Of a stretch of 64,000 bases of DNA, positions 1-8,430 are shown in pieces (the first letter of the stretch is position 1; each line of letters starts with the position of its first letter). The DNA comes from Prosthecobacter sp. (lineage in GTDB: Bacteria > Verrucomicrobiota > Verrucomicrobiia > Verrucomicrobiales > Verrucomicrobiaceae). The DNA is taken from positions 62,001-126,000 of the forward strand of contig JAFMIR010000001.1 in assembly GCA_017853885.1 (NCBI GenBank), in the 5' to 3' direction. The notes below the pieces were generated by a model. It saw nothing but the letters and a program-made list of their open reading frames with translations, was not told where the DNA came from and made no database searches. The position numbers and the translations under genes were made by a program.

Positions 1-57
1 AGACACCATCGCGGCCAAATGACCCCTGACGGACATCCATTCCGCCTGGTGCACCGA

Positions 58-453
58 ATGGCGAGAATGTTTCGTCATTCCGTGTTTGTTGGTCTGCTCA
101 TACCTTGCGGAATCCTCTCCTCCTGCTCCAGCTTCAAGTCACCCGCTGCTGCCTCCGCTGCCAAAATTCTGGAAACTCAGCATGGCCTTGCCTCTCTTTA
201 CACAGACCGGCACACCGCCAGTGGCGAACGCTTCAGTGCCAGTGCGTTCACGGCGGCGCATCGCCACTGGCCTTTTGGCTGTCTGGTTCGCTGCACGAAT
301 CTGCACAACGGGCGCTGGGTTATCGTGCGGGTGAATGACCGTGGACCCCATGTGCGCGGACGGGTGATTGATCTGACCCCTAAGGCAGCCTCTATGATTG
401 GCCTCAACCGCTCAAACGGCCTTTGCCGCGTGCGCCTTGACCGTCTTGAATGA
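58..453 (+). CDS. RlpA-like lipoprotein (double-psi beta-barrel)
   Basis: This is a small 131-residue secreted protein of the RlpA type, a family of septal lytic transglycosylases or peptidoglycan-binding lipoproteins. The N-terminus is a lipoprotein signal with lipobox L20-S21-S22-C23 when translation starts at ATG 58; the in-frame ATGs at 19 and 67 are alternatives. The double-psi barrel fills the rest: an ASGERF segment, TAAHRHWPFG, then VNDRGPHVRGRVIDL, which match the conserved RlpA core. There is no SPOR domain, so it is shorter than E. coli RlpA. It converges on the regulator gene downstream, with 13 bp between the stop codons. The fold is clear; transglycosylase activity is inferred from the family. 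Confidence 0.82.
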   Translation: MARMFRHSVFVGLLIPCGILSSCSSFKSPAAASAAKILETQHGLASLYTDRHTASGERFSASAFTAAHRHWPFGCLVRCTNLHNGRWVIVRVNDRGPHVRGRVIDLTPKAASMIGLNRSNGLCRVRLDRLE

Positions 454-466
454 GATCCAGCAGGGA

Positions 467-1114
467 TCAGACGCCCGTCCGTGTCTCCACCCACTGCACG
501 GCATAGCGCACGAGGGCTGCTCCATCACTGATGCCAAGCTTCTCCTTCACATGTGCACGATGTGCCTCGACGGTGCGTGCGCTGATGTTGAGTTGTGTGG
601 CGATATTCTTGGTGGCCACCCCTTTACCGATGAGTTCGAGGATTTCCAATTCACGGTCCGTGAGCGAATCAATGCCTGCGGCCCTCGTGCGGGAAGGAGA
701 GGTTATCTGCTCTAACATGCGGACGCTGAGCGCCTCACTGACATAGATTCCGCCCGACATGATTTTGTGGATGGCGCTGATAAGCTGATCCGCGGCTTCC
801 TCCTTCATTACATAGCCGCGTGCACCGGCACGGAGACTGCGCTCGCCGTAGAGAGACTCGTCATGCATGGAGAGCACGAGGCAAATGGTGGCGGGATGCA
901 TCACCCTTATGTCTTTGACGAGCTCGAGGCCATTCTTGTCTGGCAGCGTCAGATCAACCACGGCAAGATCGGGCTTCAGCTTGCTAACAATCTCCAAGCC
1001 CTCACGAGCGCTGCCCGCCTCACCGCATAGCTCCAGACCGCTTTCCATGCGGATGAGCTGCGCGAGACCTTGGCGCATGATCGGATGATCATCGACGATG
1101 ACGACACGTTTCAC
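467..1114 (-). CDS. NarL/FixJ-family response regulator
   Basis: This is a two-component transcription regulator with an N-terminal receiver domain (VVIVDDHP acidic pocket, phosphoacceptor Asp in VVDLTLP, conserved Lys in YVMKEE) and a C-terminal LuxR-type helix-turn-helix (LTDRELEILELIGKG, then RTVEAHRAHVKEKLG). I start it at the GTG at 1114, whose GTGA overlaps the TGA of the kinase gene and gives a protein beginning MKRVVIVDD. The ATG at 1150 would add 12 residues and overlap the kinase by 40 bp. The overlap implies translational coupling and makes the upstream histidine kinase its cognate partner. DNA targets are unknown; the adjacent universal stress gene is an obvious candidate. Confidence 0.93.
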   Translation of the reverse strand: MKRVVIVDDHPIMRQGLAQLIRMESGLELCGEAGSAREGLEIVSKLKPDLAVVDLTLPDKNGLELVKDIRVMHPATICLVLSMHDESLYGERSLRAGARGYVMKEEAADQLISAIHKIMSGGIYVSEALSVRMLEQITSPSRTRAAGIDSLTDRELEILELIGKGVATKNIATQLNISARTVEAHRAHVKEKLGISDGAALVRYAVQWVETRTGV

Positions 1115-2190
1115 GGTTTCGGAGCTTTGGCGGGTGCGGGAACGCTGCATGTGACCTGAGTGCCGCCGTGCGATCTGGAACTGAAGCTGACGGCACCTCC
1201 CATCATTTGAGCGCGATGGCTCATGGTCAAGAGGCCCATGCCTGTGCCTTTGGAACCTTGGTCCGGAATGCCAACACCGTTGTCACGCACCGTGAGCACG
1301 ATGTTTCCACTTTGTCGGGCAAGGTGAATCTCCACACGCGTAGCCTGGCTATGCTTCACGGCATTGGACACAGCCTCCTGAGCCACACGGAAGAGCTGTA
1401 GCGCCGTTTGAATGTCTTGAACCTTCACCGGATTGTCGAAGTGGAACTCACACTGGATCCTAAAAGCCCTCGCCGTGCTATCAGCGAGCTCTTTGAGCGC
1501 ATCCATTAGGCCGTCCGAATCATGAACCATGGGCATCAGACCCCGCGCCGTTTCACGGGCGCGGGTGTTCGCCTCGCTGACCATGCGCACAATCTCACCC
1601 AAATGGGCGGCTTCCTCGCTGCCAATATGGGCTAGGCGCTGCTGAGCCACTTTGGCGAGGCATCCGATAGCGGCGAGCTGCTGACACAAGTCGTCGTGGA
1701 GTTCACGGCCGATGCGCGCACGCTCCTCCTCGCTGATATTCAAGACCTTGTCCTCCAGCGCCTTGCGTTCGCTGATGTCACGAATAATACCGGTGAAGAT
1801 GCGACGACCGGTGGGCAAAAGGGCCTCACCCACAGACAGATCGATGGGAAACACGCTGCCGTCTTTTCGCATCGCCAAAGCCCCACGGCCGATACCGATG
1901 ATACGCCGCTCGCCAGTGCGCATGTAGTGCTCCACGTAGCCATCATGTCGGTCACGGAAGGGCTGCGGCATCAACATCGAAATGTTTTGGCCGACCATCT
2001 CGTGCCGCTTGTAGCCGAACAGTTTCTCGGTGGCAGTGTTGACCGTCTCGATGATGCAATTCTCATCGATCGTGATGATGGGATGTACCGCCGTCTCGAC
2101 GATGGTCGCCGCCCGCTGCTCACTGGCCTGCAGAGCTGCCTGCAGCTCGGCGATGCTCGGGCTGCTAGATGCGCTGGATGGGTTTTTCAT
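1111..2190 (-). CDS. PAS (FixL-like) sensor histidine kinase, HisKA_3 type
   Basis: This 359-residue sensor kinase has no membrane segment and should be cytoplasmic. Residues about 25-145 form a PAS domain that closely resembles the FixL haem domain: an RHDGY motif (H82) and an IIGIGR motif (R102) have the same 20-residue spacing as the haem-ligand His200 and the gating Arg220 of Bradyrhizobium FixL. It is followed by a HisKA_3 dimerisation helix with phosphoacceptor H165 in GRELHDD and a HATPase domain with N-box (SNAVKHS) and G-box (DNGVGIP, GTGMGL). The start is ATG 2190; an upstream TTG at 2217 would run into the stress-protein gene. It lies 7 bp after usp and overlaps the regulator gene by GTGA. 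Oxygen or redox-gas sensing is inferred from the PAS motif. Confidence 0.92.
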   Translation of the reverse strand: MKNPSSASSSPSIAELQAALQASEQRAATIVETAVHPIITIDENCIIETVNTATEKLFGYKRHEMVGQNISMLMPQPFRDRHDGYVEHYMRTGERRIIGIGRGALAMRKDGSVFPIDLSVGEALLPTGRRIFTGIIRDISERKALEDKVLNISEEERARIGRELHDDLCQQLAAIGCLAKVAQQRLAHIGSEEAAHLGEIVRMVSEANTRARETARGLMPMVHDSDGLMDALKELADSTARAFRIQCEFHFDNPVKVQDIQTALQLFRVAQEAVSNAVKHSQATRVEIHLARQSGNIVLTVRDNGVGIPDQGSKGTGMGLLTMSHRAQMMGGAVSFSSRSHGGTQVTCSVPAPAKAPKP

Positions 2191-2197
2191 GCGGAGA

Positions 2198-3106
2198 TCA
2201 ATCTGCCGGAGCGGCAAATCCGTCTGGCTTCACCGCCAAGATCGAGCACGGAGCGTGTTGCACAATCTTTTCTGCGGTGGTTCCGATCAAAAACTCACGC
2301 AGGCCTGTTTTGCCGCGTGTGCCGAGCACCACAAGCGTGGCTCCGACGTTCTCCACGTGCTGCAGGATGGCCTCACGAATGTTCATGCGTTCGATGACAA
2401 GCGGCGTGACAGACACAGAGCCCTTTCCTCGAGTGAGTGGGGCCAAGAACTCCTGCAGCTGCTTGTGCCAGTTGCCCAGCGCATCGGGATCGATGGCCAC
2501 GGGCATCGCCGGCATGAAACCGCCATAGTCCAAAGACATGGCGATGGCGCTCTGATACACATGCAAACAGTCCACGGTTCCCCCATCGAGCTCAGCAAGA
2601 TGCAGGGCGCACTCCACGGCTTTGGCGGAGTTTTCAGAGAAGTCCACGCAGCTAACGATCTTCTTGTGCGGTGATTGCGCCTCCTCGCGCACGACGAGAA
2701 CATCGACCGGAGCCTTGCGGATGCACTTCGCAGCGATGGCCCCGATGCGGTGCGGCCCGACCTTGGAACTCTTTGCTCCCATCACGAGCAGGTCAGCCTC
2801 ATGCGCCTGGCAGAATTGGACGATCTCCGTGAACGGATGACCGATGCGAACCTCACACCGCACTTTCTCCACCCCCACCTCACTTTCAGCGATGAACTTT
2901 CGCAGCCTTTCGGTCCACTCGCTCACGATTTGCGCGGGTTCGAGTGAAAGCGCTTTCTTCAGCTCATGGATCAGAAAGCTATCCATTACATGCAGGGCGG
3001 CGATCGAGGCTCCGTCTTGTGAAGCACGCAGGACAGCCTCTTTGAAGGCCACTCGGCACGCAGGCGTGAAATCGATGGCGGCGATGACGTGATGAAATTT
3101 TTTCAT
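2198..3106 (-). CDS. Tandem-domain universal stress protein
   Basis: This 302-residue cytoplasmic protein carries two UspA domains in tandem. The second (about residues 150-300) ends with GTRGKTGLREFLIGTT, a good match to the nucleotide-binding G-x2-G-x9-G-S/T signature. The first has a weaker version around MGAKSSKVGPHRIGA, so it may not bind ATP. I start it at ATG 3106 (MKKFHHVIAAIDF), which puts the first beta-strand at the N-terminus; upstream in-frame starts would add an unrelated leader. It is first in an apparent operon with the FixL-like kinase and NarL-type regulator, which recalls the stress regulons controlled by DosRST systems. Divergent from the oxidoreductase at 3245. Confidence 0.9.
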   Translation of the reverse strand: MKKFHHVIAAIDFTPACRVAFKEAVLRASQDGASIAALHVMDSFLIHELKKALSLEPAQIVSEWTERLRKFIAESEVGVEKVRCEVRIGHPFTEIVQFCQAHEADLLVMGAKSSKVGPHRIGAIAAKCIRKAPVDVLVVREEAQSPHKKIVSCVDFSENSAKAVECALHLAELDGGTVDCLHVYQSAIAMSLDYGGFMPAMPVAIDPDALGNWHKQLQEFLAPLTRGKGSVSVTPLVIERMNIREAILQHVENVGATLVVLGTRGKTGLREFLIGTTAEKIVQHAPCSILAVKPDGFAAPAD

Positions 3107-3244
3107 GGGGGGCCTCGGGTGTTGCGGCAGGATTTTAAAGCGCATTCCCGAGCCTGCGCCGCTCAAATTGCGTGATTTTGAGCGAGACTTGCCTCAAATG
3201 AAGGCTTGCCAGAACAGCCCCCAATCGACGTAATCTCTCTTGCC

Positions 3245-4603
3245 ATGAGCACCCCCCACCCCCCCTCCATTCCTCTATCCCGTCGCCGTTTCGTCGGCGC
3301 CGCTGGCCTTGTCGCCGGTTCCATGATCACACGCCCACTCTACGGTGCGAACGCGCCGAGCAACAAACTCAACGTCGCCCTCATCGGCGTATGGGGCCGC
3401 GGCTTGGCGCACTACAACTCGATCGCCGAGGAAAATGTCGTCGCGCTGTGTGACATCAATGAGGCCCGTTTCCCGGATGCGCTAAAGCGCTTCCCCGGAG
3501 CCACCACCTATGTGGACTGGCGCAAGTGCCTCGATCACAAAGGCTTGGATGCCGTGGTCATCTGCACCACGGATCACACCCATGCCTTCATCGCCAATTG
3601 GGCGCTCAAGCGTGACTTGCACTGCTACTGCGAGAAGCCGCTGGCCATCACAGTGAACGAGGCCCGCACCGTGCGTGCCACTTGGGAAACGAAGAAGGGC
3701 AAGCTCGCCACACAGGTGGGTATGCAGCGCCATGAGCAGCCGAACTTCAATCGCATCAAGGAACTCATCCGGGATGGTGCGATTGGCGAGCTGAAGGCCG
3801 CCTATGCCTGGGGCAACCGTCAGATCCCCAAACCCGGCTATTTTCCTGCCGAGGGCGAACCGCCGAAGGGCTTCCACTACGACTTGTGGCTCGGCCCGGC
3901 CCCCTTCCATCCATACAACCCCGCCTACTTCTCCGGTGGAGCTGGCGCTAACTGCCTCTCTTGGAACATGTTTTGGGACTTTGGAGCAGGCCAGATCGGC
4001 GACATGGGTAGCCACACCATGGACCTGCTGTGGAATGCCGTGGACGCCAAGCTGCCCACCTCCGCCGAGGCCAAAGGGGACGCTTATCACTCTGATGTCA
4101 CGCCCGTGATGTGCGAGTCCCACTTCGAGCATCCCGCCAATGATTGGCGCGGCCCCATTACCGTGAGCTGGTATCAGGGCGGCGCGATGCCACGCTCCCC
4201 GAAGCCTAGCATCGATCTCAACAAGATCGGTCACGGAGCGATGTTCAAGGGCACCAAGGGCTTCATCATTGCGGATTTCGACTCCCGCATGATCATCCCC
4301 TTCGGTGACGATGCGGACATGAGCTACTACAAGCCCCGAAAGAAAGAGGACCAGTATCCCGACGTGGGCAAAGGCAACTTCCAGAAGCAGTGGTTCGATG
4401 CCTGCAAAGATCCAAGCAAGCCAACAGCCTGTGATTTCGGCTACAGCGCCAACATGATCGAGATGATGCTCCTCGGTCTAGTGGCCTACCGCACTGGCAA
4501 AAAGATTCAGTACGATGGCAACACCGGCACCAGCCCTGACACGCCTGAAGCCAACGCCTTCATGAAAAAAGAGTATCGGGAAGGTTGGAGCATCGACGGT
4601 TGA
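3245..4603 (+). CDS. Tat-exported Gfo/Idh/MocA-family oxidoreductase
   Basis: This 452-residue protein has a twin-arginine signal ([10 protein letters not shown], residues about 12-21, followed by a hydrophobic stretch and a Ala-rich cleavage region), then an NAD(P)-binding Rossmann domain ([16 protein letters not shown]) with the family's catalytic CEKP motif, then the C-terminal alpha/beta domain ([24 protein letters not shown]). Such exported oxidoreductases of sugar or inositol-like substrates are abundant in Verrucomicrobiota and Planctomycetota. ATG 3245 is chosen because it begins the Tat signal; the upstream TTG at 3206 adds unlikely residues. The substrate cannot be read from the sequence. 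It stands alone, divergent from the usp operon. Confidence 0.9.
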   Translation: MSTPHPPSIPLSRRRFVGAAGLVAGSMITRPLYGANAPSNKLNVALIGVWGRGLAHYNSIAEENVVALCDINEARFPDALKRFPGATTYVDWRKCLDHKGLDAVVICTTDHTHAFIANWALKRDLHCYCEKPLAITVNEARTVRATWETKKGKLATQVGMQRHEQPNFNRIKELIRDGAIGELKAAYAWGNRQIPKPGYFPAEGEPPKGFHYDLWLGPAPFHPYNPAYFSGGAGANCLSWNMFWDFGAGQIGDMGSHTMDLLWNAVDAKLPTSAEAKGDAYHSDVTPVMCESHFEHPANDWRGPITVSWYQGGAMPRSPKPSIDLNKIGHGAMFKGTKGFIIADFDSRMIIPFGDDADMSYYKPRKKEDQYPDVGKGNFQKQWFDACKDPSKPTACDFGYSANMIEMMLLGLVAYRTGKKIQYDGNTGTSPDTPEANAFMKKEYREGWSIDG

Positions 4604-4893
4604 GCCCGTCGGCACACGACCTGCTTGTTCGCCCTCGCTGCGATGCCCCCTTCAGGGCGGGCTTCGTTCAGCGAGGTGCGGACCTCATGGTTTAACTGGC
4701 TGTCCCCCACAGATGGTGAGTCATTCCGTGTGGCATGATAGCCACCATTCAGTGACATTCGCATATCCGCTTGGTTCCAATCGCTTGTTGGCGCCTCTGC
4801 TTTCAGCCATTTTTGAGAACCGATCCATGATTCCATTTTAGAGAGCGCGGGCTGTCTGCCCGAGACTCCATGGAAGTTGCTAGACCGTTCGGA
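4604..4893. other. Non-coding stretch with an inverted repeat, possible gene remnant
   Basis: No convincing gene lies here. An 8-base inverted repeat (CCTCGCTG at 4632-4639 and CAGCGAGG at 4669-4676) encloses a further GC-rich self-complementary stretch around the phrase CCCCTTCAGGGC, so the region can form a long hairpin between the convergent oxidoreductase and accC genes. A minus-strand open frame (4836 down into the oxidoreductase 3' end) crosses it, but it resembles no family I know and probably only reflects composition. It may act as a terminator region or be a decayed repeat. Confidence 0.4.
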
Positions 4894-6255
4894 TCAGGCC
4901 TTCATGCCTTCCTGCCGCAGGAAGTTTTCGAGCCAAGTGATGTCATACTGGCCATTCTGGAAGTCACTGGTGGTAAGAACCTTGCTTTGAAGCGGGATAG
5001 TTGTCTTGATGCCTTCAACGGTGAACTCACCTAGCGCGCGGCGCATGCGGCGGATGGCGATGTCACGCGTGGCCCCCGTCACGATGAGCTTGGCGATCAT
5101 CGAGTCATAATAAGGCGGCACGCTGTAGCCGGCATACACATGCGTATCGACGCGCACACCGCGGCCGCCGGAGGTGTACCACAGATTAATTTTCCCGGGG
5201 CTGGGGGCAAAATTGCGGGCTGGATCTTCGGCATTGATGCGACACTCAATGGAATGTCCACGCGGTTGGGCGTTGATCACGTGCTCCGAGAGCGGCAGAC
5301 CTGCGGCGATGCGGATTTGTTCCTTGATGAGATCGCAGCCATACACCTCTTCGGTGATGGGATGCTCCACCTGAATGCGGGTATTCATCTCCATGAAGTA
5401 AAAATTCTCACCTTTGTTATCGACGAGGAATTCAATGGTTCCGCAGTTCTCGTAGCCGATCTCTTTACAAAGTTTGACGGCAGCATCTCCCATCTTTTTG
5501 CGGAGCTTGTCTGGCAGTTTGGGGCTGGGACACTCTTCGATGATCTTCTGGTTCCGGCGCTGCATGGAGCAATCACGCTCGCCGAGGTGGACCACGTTGC
5601 CATGCGAGTCGGCAACGATTTGGAACTCGATGTGGTGGGGCTTATCCACGAGTTTCTCCATGTACATAGAGCCGTCACCAAAGCACTTCAGGGCCTCCAA
5701 GGACGCAGCCTGAAAGCTGGAAATGAGCGTGGCTTCATTGAGAACCGGGCGCATCCCGCGGCCGCCGCCACCCGCAGTGGCTTTAATCATGACCGGGTAG
5801 CCAATCTTCCGCGCCCAGGCAAGAGCCTCTTCTTCACTGGTGATGATGCCATCGGAGCCTGGGGTGATGGGGACCCCCGCCTTGCGGGCGGTTTCACGGG
5901 CGACGTTTTTGTCCCCCATCATCGAAATGACCTTCGCGGAGGGGCCGATGAACTTGATTTTGCACTTCTCGCAGATCTCCGCGAACTCTTCTTTTTCCGA
6001 CAAGAATCCGTAGCCGGGATGGATCGCATCCACGTTGGCAATTTCGGCGGCGGAAATGATGCGGGCGATTTTGAGGTAGCTCTCCGTGCTGGGGCCGGGC
6101 CCGATGCAGATAGCCTCATCAGCCAGATGGACGTGCATGGAATCGACATCAGCCTCTGAATAGACGGCGACGGTTTTGACATCGAGTTCTTTGCAGGCGC
6201 GAATGACACGAAGAGCAATTTCACCACGGTTGGCGACAAGGACTTTTTTGAACAT
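4894..6255 (-). CDS. accC: Acetyl-CoA carboxylase, biotin carboxylase subunit
   Basis: This 453-residue enzyme carboxylates the biotin of AccB using ATP and bicarbonate, the first half of malonyl-CoA synthesis. All three parts are visible: the N-terminal domain ([20 protein letters not shown]), the ATP-grasp domain with the glycine loop [11 protein letters not shown] at about residues 157-168 and the signature [14 protein letters not shown] at about 287-300, and the C-terminal domain (ECRINAEDP). Length is normal for the family. It follows accB on the same strand after 117 bp, the usual accBC order. No Shine-Dalgarno sequence is visible before the ATG at 6255. Confidence 0.98.
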   Translation of the reverse strand: MFKKVLVANRGEIALRVIRACKELDVKTVAVYSEADVDSMHVHLADEAICIGPGPSTESYLKIARIISAAEIANVDAIHPGYGFLSEKEEFAEICEKCKIKFIGPSAKVISMMGDKNVARETARKAGVPITPGSDGIITSEEEALAWARKIGYPVMIKATAGGGGRGMRPVLNEATLISSFQAASLEALKCFGDGSMYMEKLVDKPHHIEFQIVADSHGNVVHLGERDCSMQRRNQKIIEECPSPKLPDKLRKKMGDAAVKLCKEIGYENCGTIEFLVDNKGENFYFMEMNTRIQVEHPITEEVYGCDLIKEQIRIAAGLPLSEHVINAQPRGHSIECRINAEDPARNFAPSPGKINLWYTSGGRGVRVDTHVYAGYSVPPYYDSMIAKLIVTGATRDIAIRRMRRALGEFTVEGIKTTIPLQSKVLTTSDFQNGQYDITWLENFLRQEGMKA

Positions 6256-6330
6256 CAGAAGTGGAGGGCGTGGGGCTGGGGGGCGTGGATCGAACAGTCA
6301 GAGACGAAGGAAATGAGCGAGTGCGATGCA

Positions 6331-6364
6331 GCGAAAGGCTGGATTTGAACTCTGGAGCCTTCGC
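6331..6364 (-). other. Stem-loop between accB and accC
   Basis: Two arms of about nine base pairs (GCGAAAGGCT against AGCCTTCGC, with one bulged base) enclose a 16-base loop, ending just downstream of the accB stop codon in the direction of transcription. There is no T-run, so it is more likely an mRNA-stability or attenuation element than a full terminator. It could be chance. Confidence 0.3.
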
Positions 6365-6372
6365 CCTCTGCT

Positions 6373-6960
6373 CTAGGCTTTCAGTTCAAACAAAGGCTGG
6401 CCGTACTGAACCGGCTTGCCATCCTCAGCGAGGATACGAGCGATGGTGCCTCGGGCCTCAGCCTTGATCTCATTCATGACCTTCATGGCCTCGATGATGC
6501 ACACGGTGGTGTTTTCATCGACTTGGTCTCCCACGTTCACGAAGGATTTTTCACCCGGGGCTGCGGAACGGTAGAAAGTTCCCACCATCGGTGAATTGAT
6601 CGATGGGCCGACTGGACCACTCGGAGCCGCGGCGGCGGCTGCAGGTGCGGCGGCGACAGCCACTGGGGCCACGCTCGCTGGAGCGGCGGCTGCAGGTGCG
6701 GCGGCGACAGCCACTGGGGCCGCTGGCACAGGAAGGTGCTTCAAGAGATCGCTCGCAGCAGCGAAGTCCGATCCACGGCGGATTTCGAGCTTGGATTCCT
6801 TCTGCTCGAAGTGGAAGTAGGAAAGGTCATTGTCAGCCATGAGGCCAACGATTTCACGGATGTGGGCAAGATCAAAATTCGAGGAGGCGGCTCCAGACTT
6901 GGGAGCGGACTTTGCGACGGGCGCAGCGGCTTTCTTGGCGGTCGATTTGCGTTGGGGCAT
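6373..6960 (-). CDS. accB: Acetyl-CoA carboxylase biotin carboxyl carrier protein
   Basis: This 195-residue protein carries the biotin that shuttles CO2 between AccC and the carboxyltransferase. The C-terminal 70 residues form the biotinyl domain with the EAMKVMNEI site; the biotinylated lysine is K160. Before it lies a flexible Ala/Pro/Val-rich linker, partly made by a duplicated 51-bp unit, and before that a short helix-rich segment (IREIVGLMADNDLSYFHFEQ) typical of BCCP N-termini. The first 25 residues are Lys/Ala-rich. It is the first gene of the accBC pair; the start at ATG 6960 leaves 119 bp to the next gene for a promoter. Confidence 0.97.
   Translation of the reverse strand: MPQRKSTAKKAAAPVAKSAPKSGAASSNFDLAHIREIVGLMADNDLSYFHFEQKESKLEIRRGSDFAAASDLLKHLPVPAAPVAVAAAPAAAAPASVAPVAVAAAPAAAAAAPSGPVGPSINSPMVGTFYRSAAPGEKSFVNVGDQVDENTTVCIIEAMKVMNEIKAEARGTIARILAEDGKPVQYGQPLFELKA
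6632..6721. repeat. 51-bp in-frame tandem duplication in accB linker
   Basis: A 39-base block occurs identically at 6632-6670 and 6683-6721, a period of 51 bases or 17 codons. It encodes the repeated APVAVAAAPAAAA linker of BCCP. The exact identity of the copies points to a recent duplication that changes only linker length and leaves the reading frame open. Confidence 0.85.
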
Positions 6961-7079
6961 GTGGCGGAAGTGTGAGTTGCAGCTAACACCCTGACACTAA
7001 CGTCCCGTCTGCCCGTGGCAAGACCAAAGGCAGCTGGGTGGTCAATTGAGCACACCCACATCCTTGTTCGGAACTCAGA

Positions 7080-7781
7080 TCACTTGATCTCACGAAACTT
7101 CACCTTCCTCCAGCGAACGCTGTAAGGCCCTGTGCCCTTTTTAATCCCGTGAACTTGAAAACCGATGTAGCCTTCAGGATCGCCCGGTTGGGTGAAATCA
7201 GCAGTGGCCACACCATTGACGAAGCTCTGGTAGTGATCCCCCTTCACCACAATGCGGTAGTGGTTCCACTCCCCTTTTTTGAAAGCAGCTTTGGCCGCCT
7301 CTGTACGCACTGCCTCCGTGTGGGTCAAAAGGCTCCACCACGTGCCGCGCCGAGCTTCATCATAAAAGTCACCGGCAGTACCGTTGATGGCGATTTCACA
7401 CTGAGGACCGAAAAGGCGACCCGCAGGCAGCGACTTGTTGCTTTTACTGCCCTCGGGCGCGGGATCGCCTTCTTTGGCGATATGGCTTCGGACTTGAATG
7501 CCTGAATTGAGTTCGTCATCGACCTTCACTTCGAACTCTAACTCGAAATCCTTAAACGGCCCAATCGCTAGGAACGTGTTGGGGCTGCCATCCACTGTTG
7601 TTCCAACAAGCACCCCCTCCTCGACTTTATAAGACGCGGTGCCACTGATGATCTGCCCGCCTTGTAGCGTTCCATCAGCGAACCAATTTTGCCACCCTTC
7701 TTCAGCAGCAAAGGAGGTAAAAGAAGAGAGAGCCGAGGCCATGAAGGCGACGGCGACAAAAGCGAGGTGGAGGCGTTTCAT
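7080..7781 (-). CDS. Exported DUF1080 (3-keto-disaccharide hydrolase-like) protein
   Basis: This 233-residue protein has a Sec signal peptide (MKRLHLAFVAVAFMASALSS, cleavage near SFA-AEE) and one DUF1080 jelly-roll domain: WQNWFADGTL at the start, DFELEFEVKVDDELNSGIQVRS in the middle, and GEWNHYRIVVKGDHYQSFVNG then GYIGFQVHG at the end. DUF1080 proteins in Verrucomicrobiota and Planctomycetota are thought to act on glycans; some hydrolyse 3-keto-disaccharides. ATG 7781 is chosen because it begins the signal peptide, although the frame is open to 7916. It is a single gene, divergent from the regulator at 7972. Confidence 0.88.
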   Translation of the reverse strand: MKRLHLAFVAVAFMASALSSFTSFAAEEGWQNWFADGTLQGGQIISGTASYKVEEGVLVGTTVDGSPNTFLAIGPFKDFELEFEVKVDDELNSGIQVRSHIAKEGDPAPEGSKSNKSLPAGRLFGPQCEIAINGTAGDFYDEARRGTWWSLLTHTEAVRTEAAKAAFKKGEWNHYRIVVKGDHYQSFVNGVATADFTQPGDPEGYIGFQVHGIKKGTGPYSVRWRKVKFREIK

Positions 7782-7908
7782 GATGGGAAAAGAGCAACTG
7801 GAACGCTGTGTGAGATGGATTTCCATCGTGAGAGCCACATGCTTAAGAAAAGTTAAACAAAAGGGCGTTTTTAACGGGATAAAAACCCGAAAATAATCGG
7901 ATCGAAAC

Positions 7909-7937
7909 TTGACCACTCAATCGAGCTCAGGTTAATA
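7909..7937 (+). promoter_or_regulatory. Sigma-70-like promoter for the 7972 gene
   Basis: TTGACC (7909-7914) and TTAATA (7932-7937) are separated by exactly 17 bases, a good match to -35 and -10 boxes, with the expected start of transcription near 7944, about 28 bases before the ATG. The surrounding 80 bases are clearly more AT-rich than the flanking genes. Confidence 0.55.
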
Positions 7938-7946
7938 TGGCATTAA
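7932..7946. promoter_or_regulatory. Palindromic operator candidate over the -10 box
   Basis: A perfect inverted repeat TTAAT-N5-ATTAA sits exactly on the -10 hexamer and start site of the promoter upstream of the ribbon-helix-helix-like gene. Dimeric RHH regulators bind such short palindromes and commonly repress their own genes, so this is a likely autoregulatory operator. This is inference from position and symmetry. Confidence 0.45.
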
Positions 7947-7971
7947 TATCTGATTATTATTCGCCTCATTC

Positions 7972-8202
7972 ATGGCACGGCCCTCCAACAACTTCGAATC
8001 TTCCTCGCTGACGGTGGCTTTCACGCCCCAGATCAGGCAGTACCTCGATGACCTGACCTTGAAGGGAACCTTCGGCAGCAGCCCTTCCGAGGCTGTGCGC
8101 ATGATCGTGAATGGAGCGATTGAAAACATGCTCAACAACGGCGCTCTCGATCGCCGCAAATGGATCATCAACGACGGCAAGCTCGTTCTCGCCACTTCCT
8201 AA
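7972..8202 (+). CDS. Small ribbon-helix-helix-like DNA-binding protein
   Basis: This 76-residue protein has the size and pattern of an RHH regulator: a short strand with alternating hydrophobic residues (SLTVAFTPQ), a helix (IRQYLDDLTLKG), a turn with small residues (GSSPSEAV) and a second helix (RMIVNGAIENML), followed by a short basic and hydrophobic tail. It has no toxin-like neighbour, but a second small gene follows 20 bp later. The upstream palindrome overlapping its promoter suggests that it represses itself. It might instead be an antitoxin of an unrecognised pair. Starts at ATG 7972. Confidence 0.7.
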   Translation: MARPSNNFESSSLTVAFTPQIRQYLDDLTLKGTFGSSPSEAVRMIVNGAIENMLNNGALDRRKWIINDGKLVLATS

Positions 8203-8222
8203 AAAGTTAACCACTCAACGCC

Positions 8223-8423
8223 ATGCCTGCGCAAGCCGAACTTCAAGCCAACGCCAGCGTTTTCGGAGTCATCGCCGAGGTCCGAATGAACGAGCGTCCC
8301 AACCGTAACGAGCCGGTCAATGAAACCCAACTCGAGACCCTCGCCTACGAGATCGCCCGCTACATGCCAGCCCTCGCCCGCCAACTCTGCGGCGCCGGTC
8401 GAGAAAGGCTGCTGGCGGCATAA
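8223..8423 (+). CDS. Small hypothetical protein after the RHH-like gene
   Basis: This 66-residue reading frame starts at an ATG 20 bp after the RHH-like gene, so the two are probably co-transcribed. The C-terminal half looks like an amphipathic helix (TQLETLAYEIARYMPALARQL). No family is recognised and no membrane segment is present. The codon use fits neighbouring genes. It could be a partner of the RHH-like protein, but no toxin signature is visible. Confidence 0.5.
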   Translation: MPAQAELQANASVFGVIAEVRMNERPNRNEPVNETQLETLAYEIARYMPALARQLCGAGRERLLAA

Positions 8424-8430
8424 GAAGATT

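Noticed and set aside
3482..4234. 250-codon minus-strand open frame opposite the Tat oxidoreductase gene
   Set aside because: The oxidoreductase is clear on the plus strand.
4507..4836. 109-codon minus-strand open frame in the gap after the first oxidoreductase gene
   Set aside because: It overlaps the oxidoreductase 3' end and resembles no protein family that I recognise.
5140..6159. 339-codon plus-strand open frame opposite accC
   Set aside because: AccC is unambiguous on the other strand; this is a codon-bias shadow.
6300..6372. tRNA-like T-arm (TTCAAAT) on the minus strand between accB and accC
   Set aside because: Flanking bases do not form a 5-bp T-stem and no matching acceptor or anticodon arm is present.
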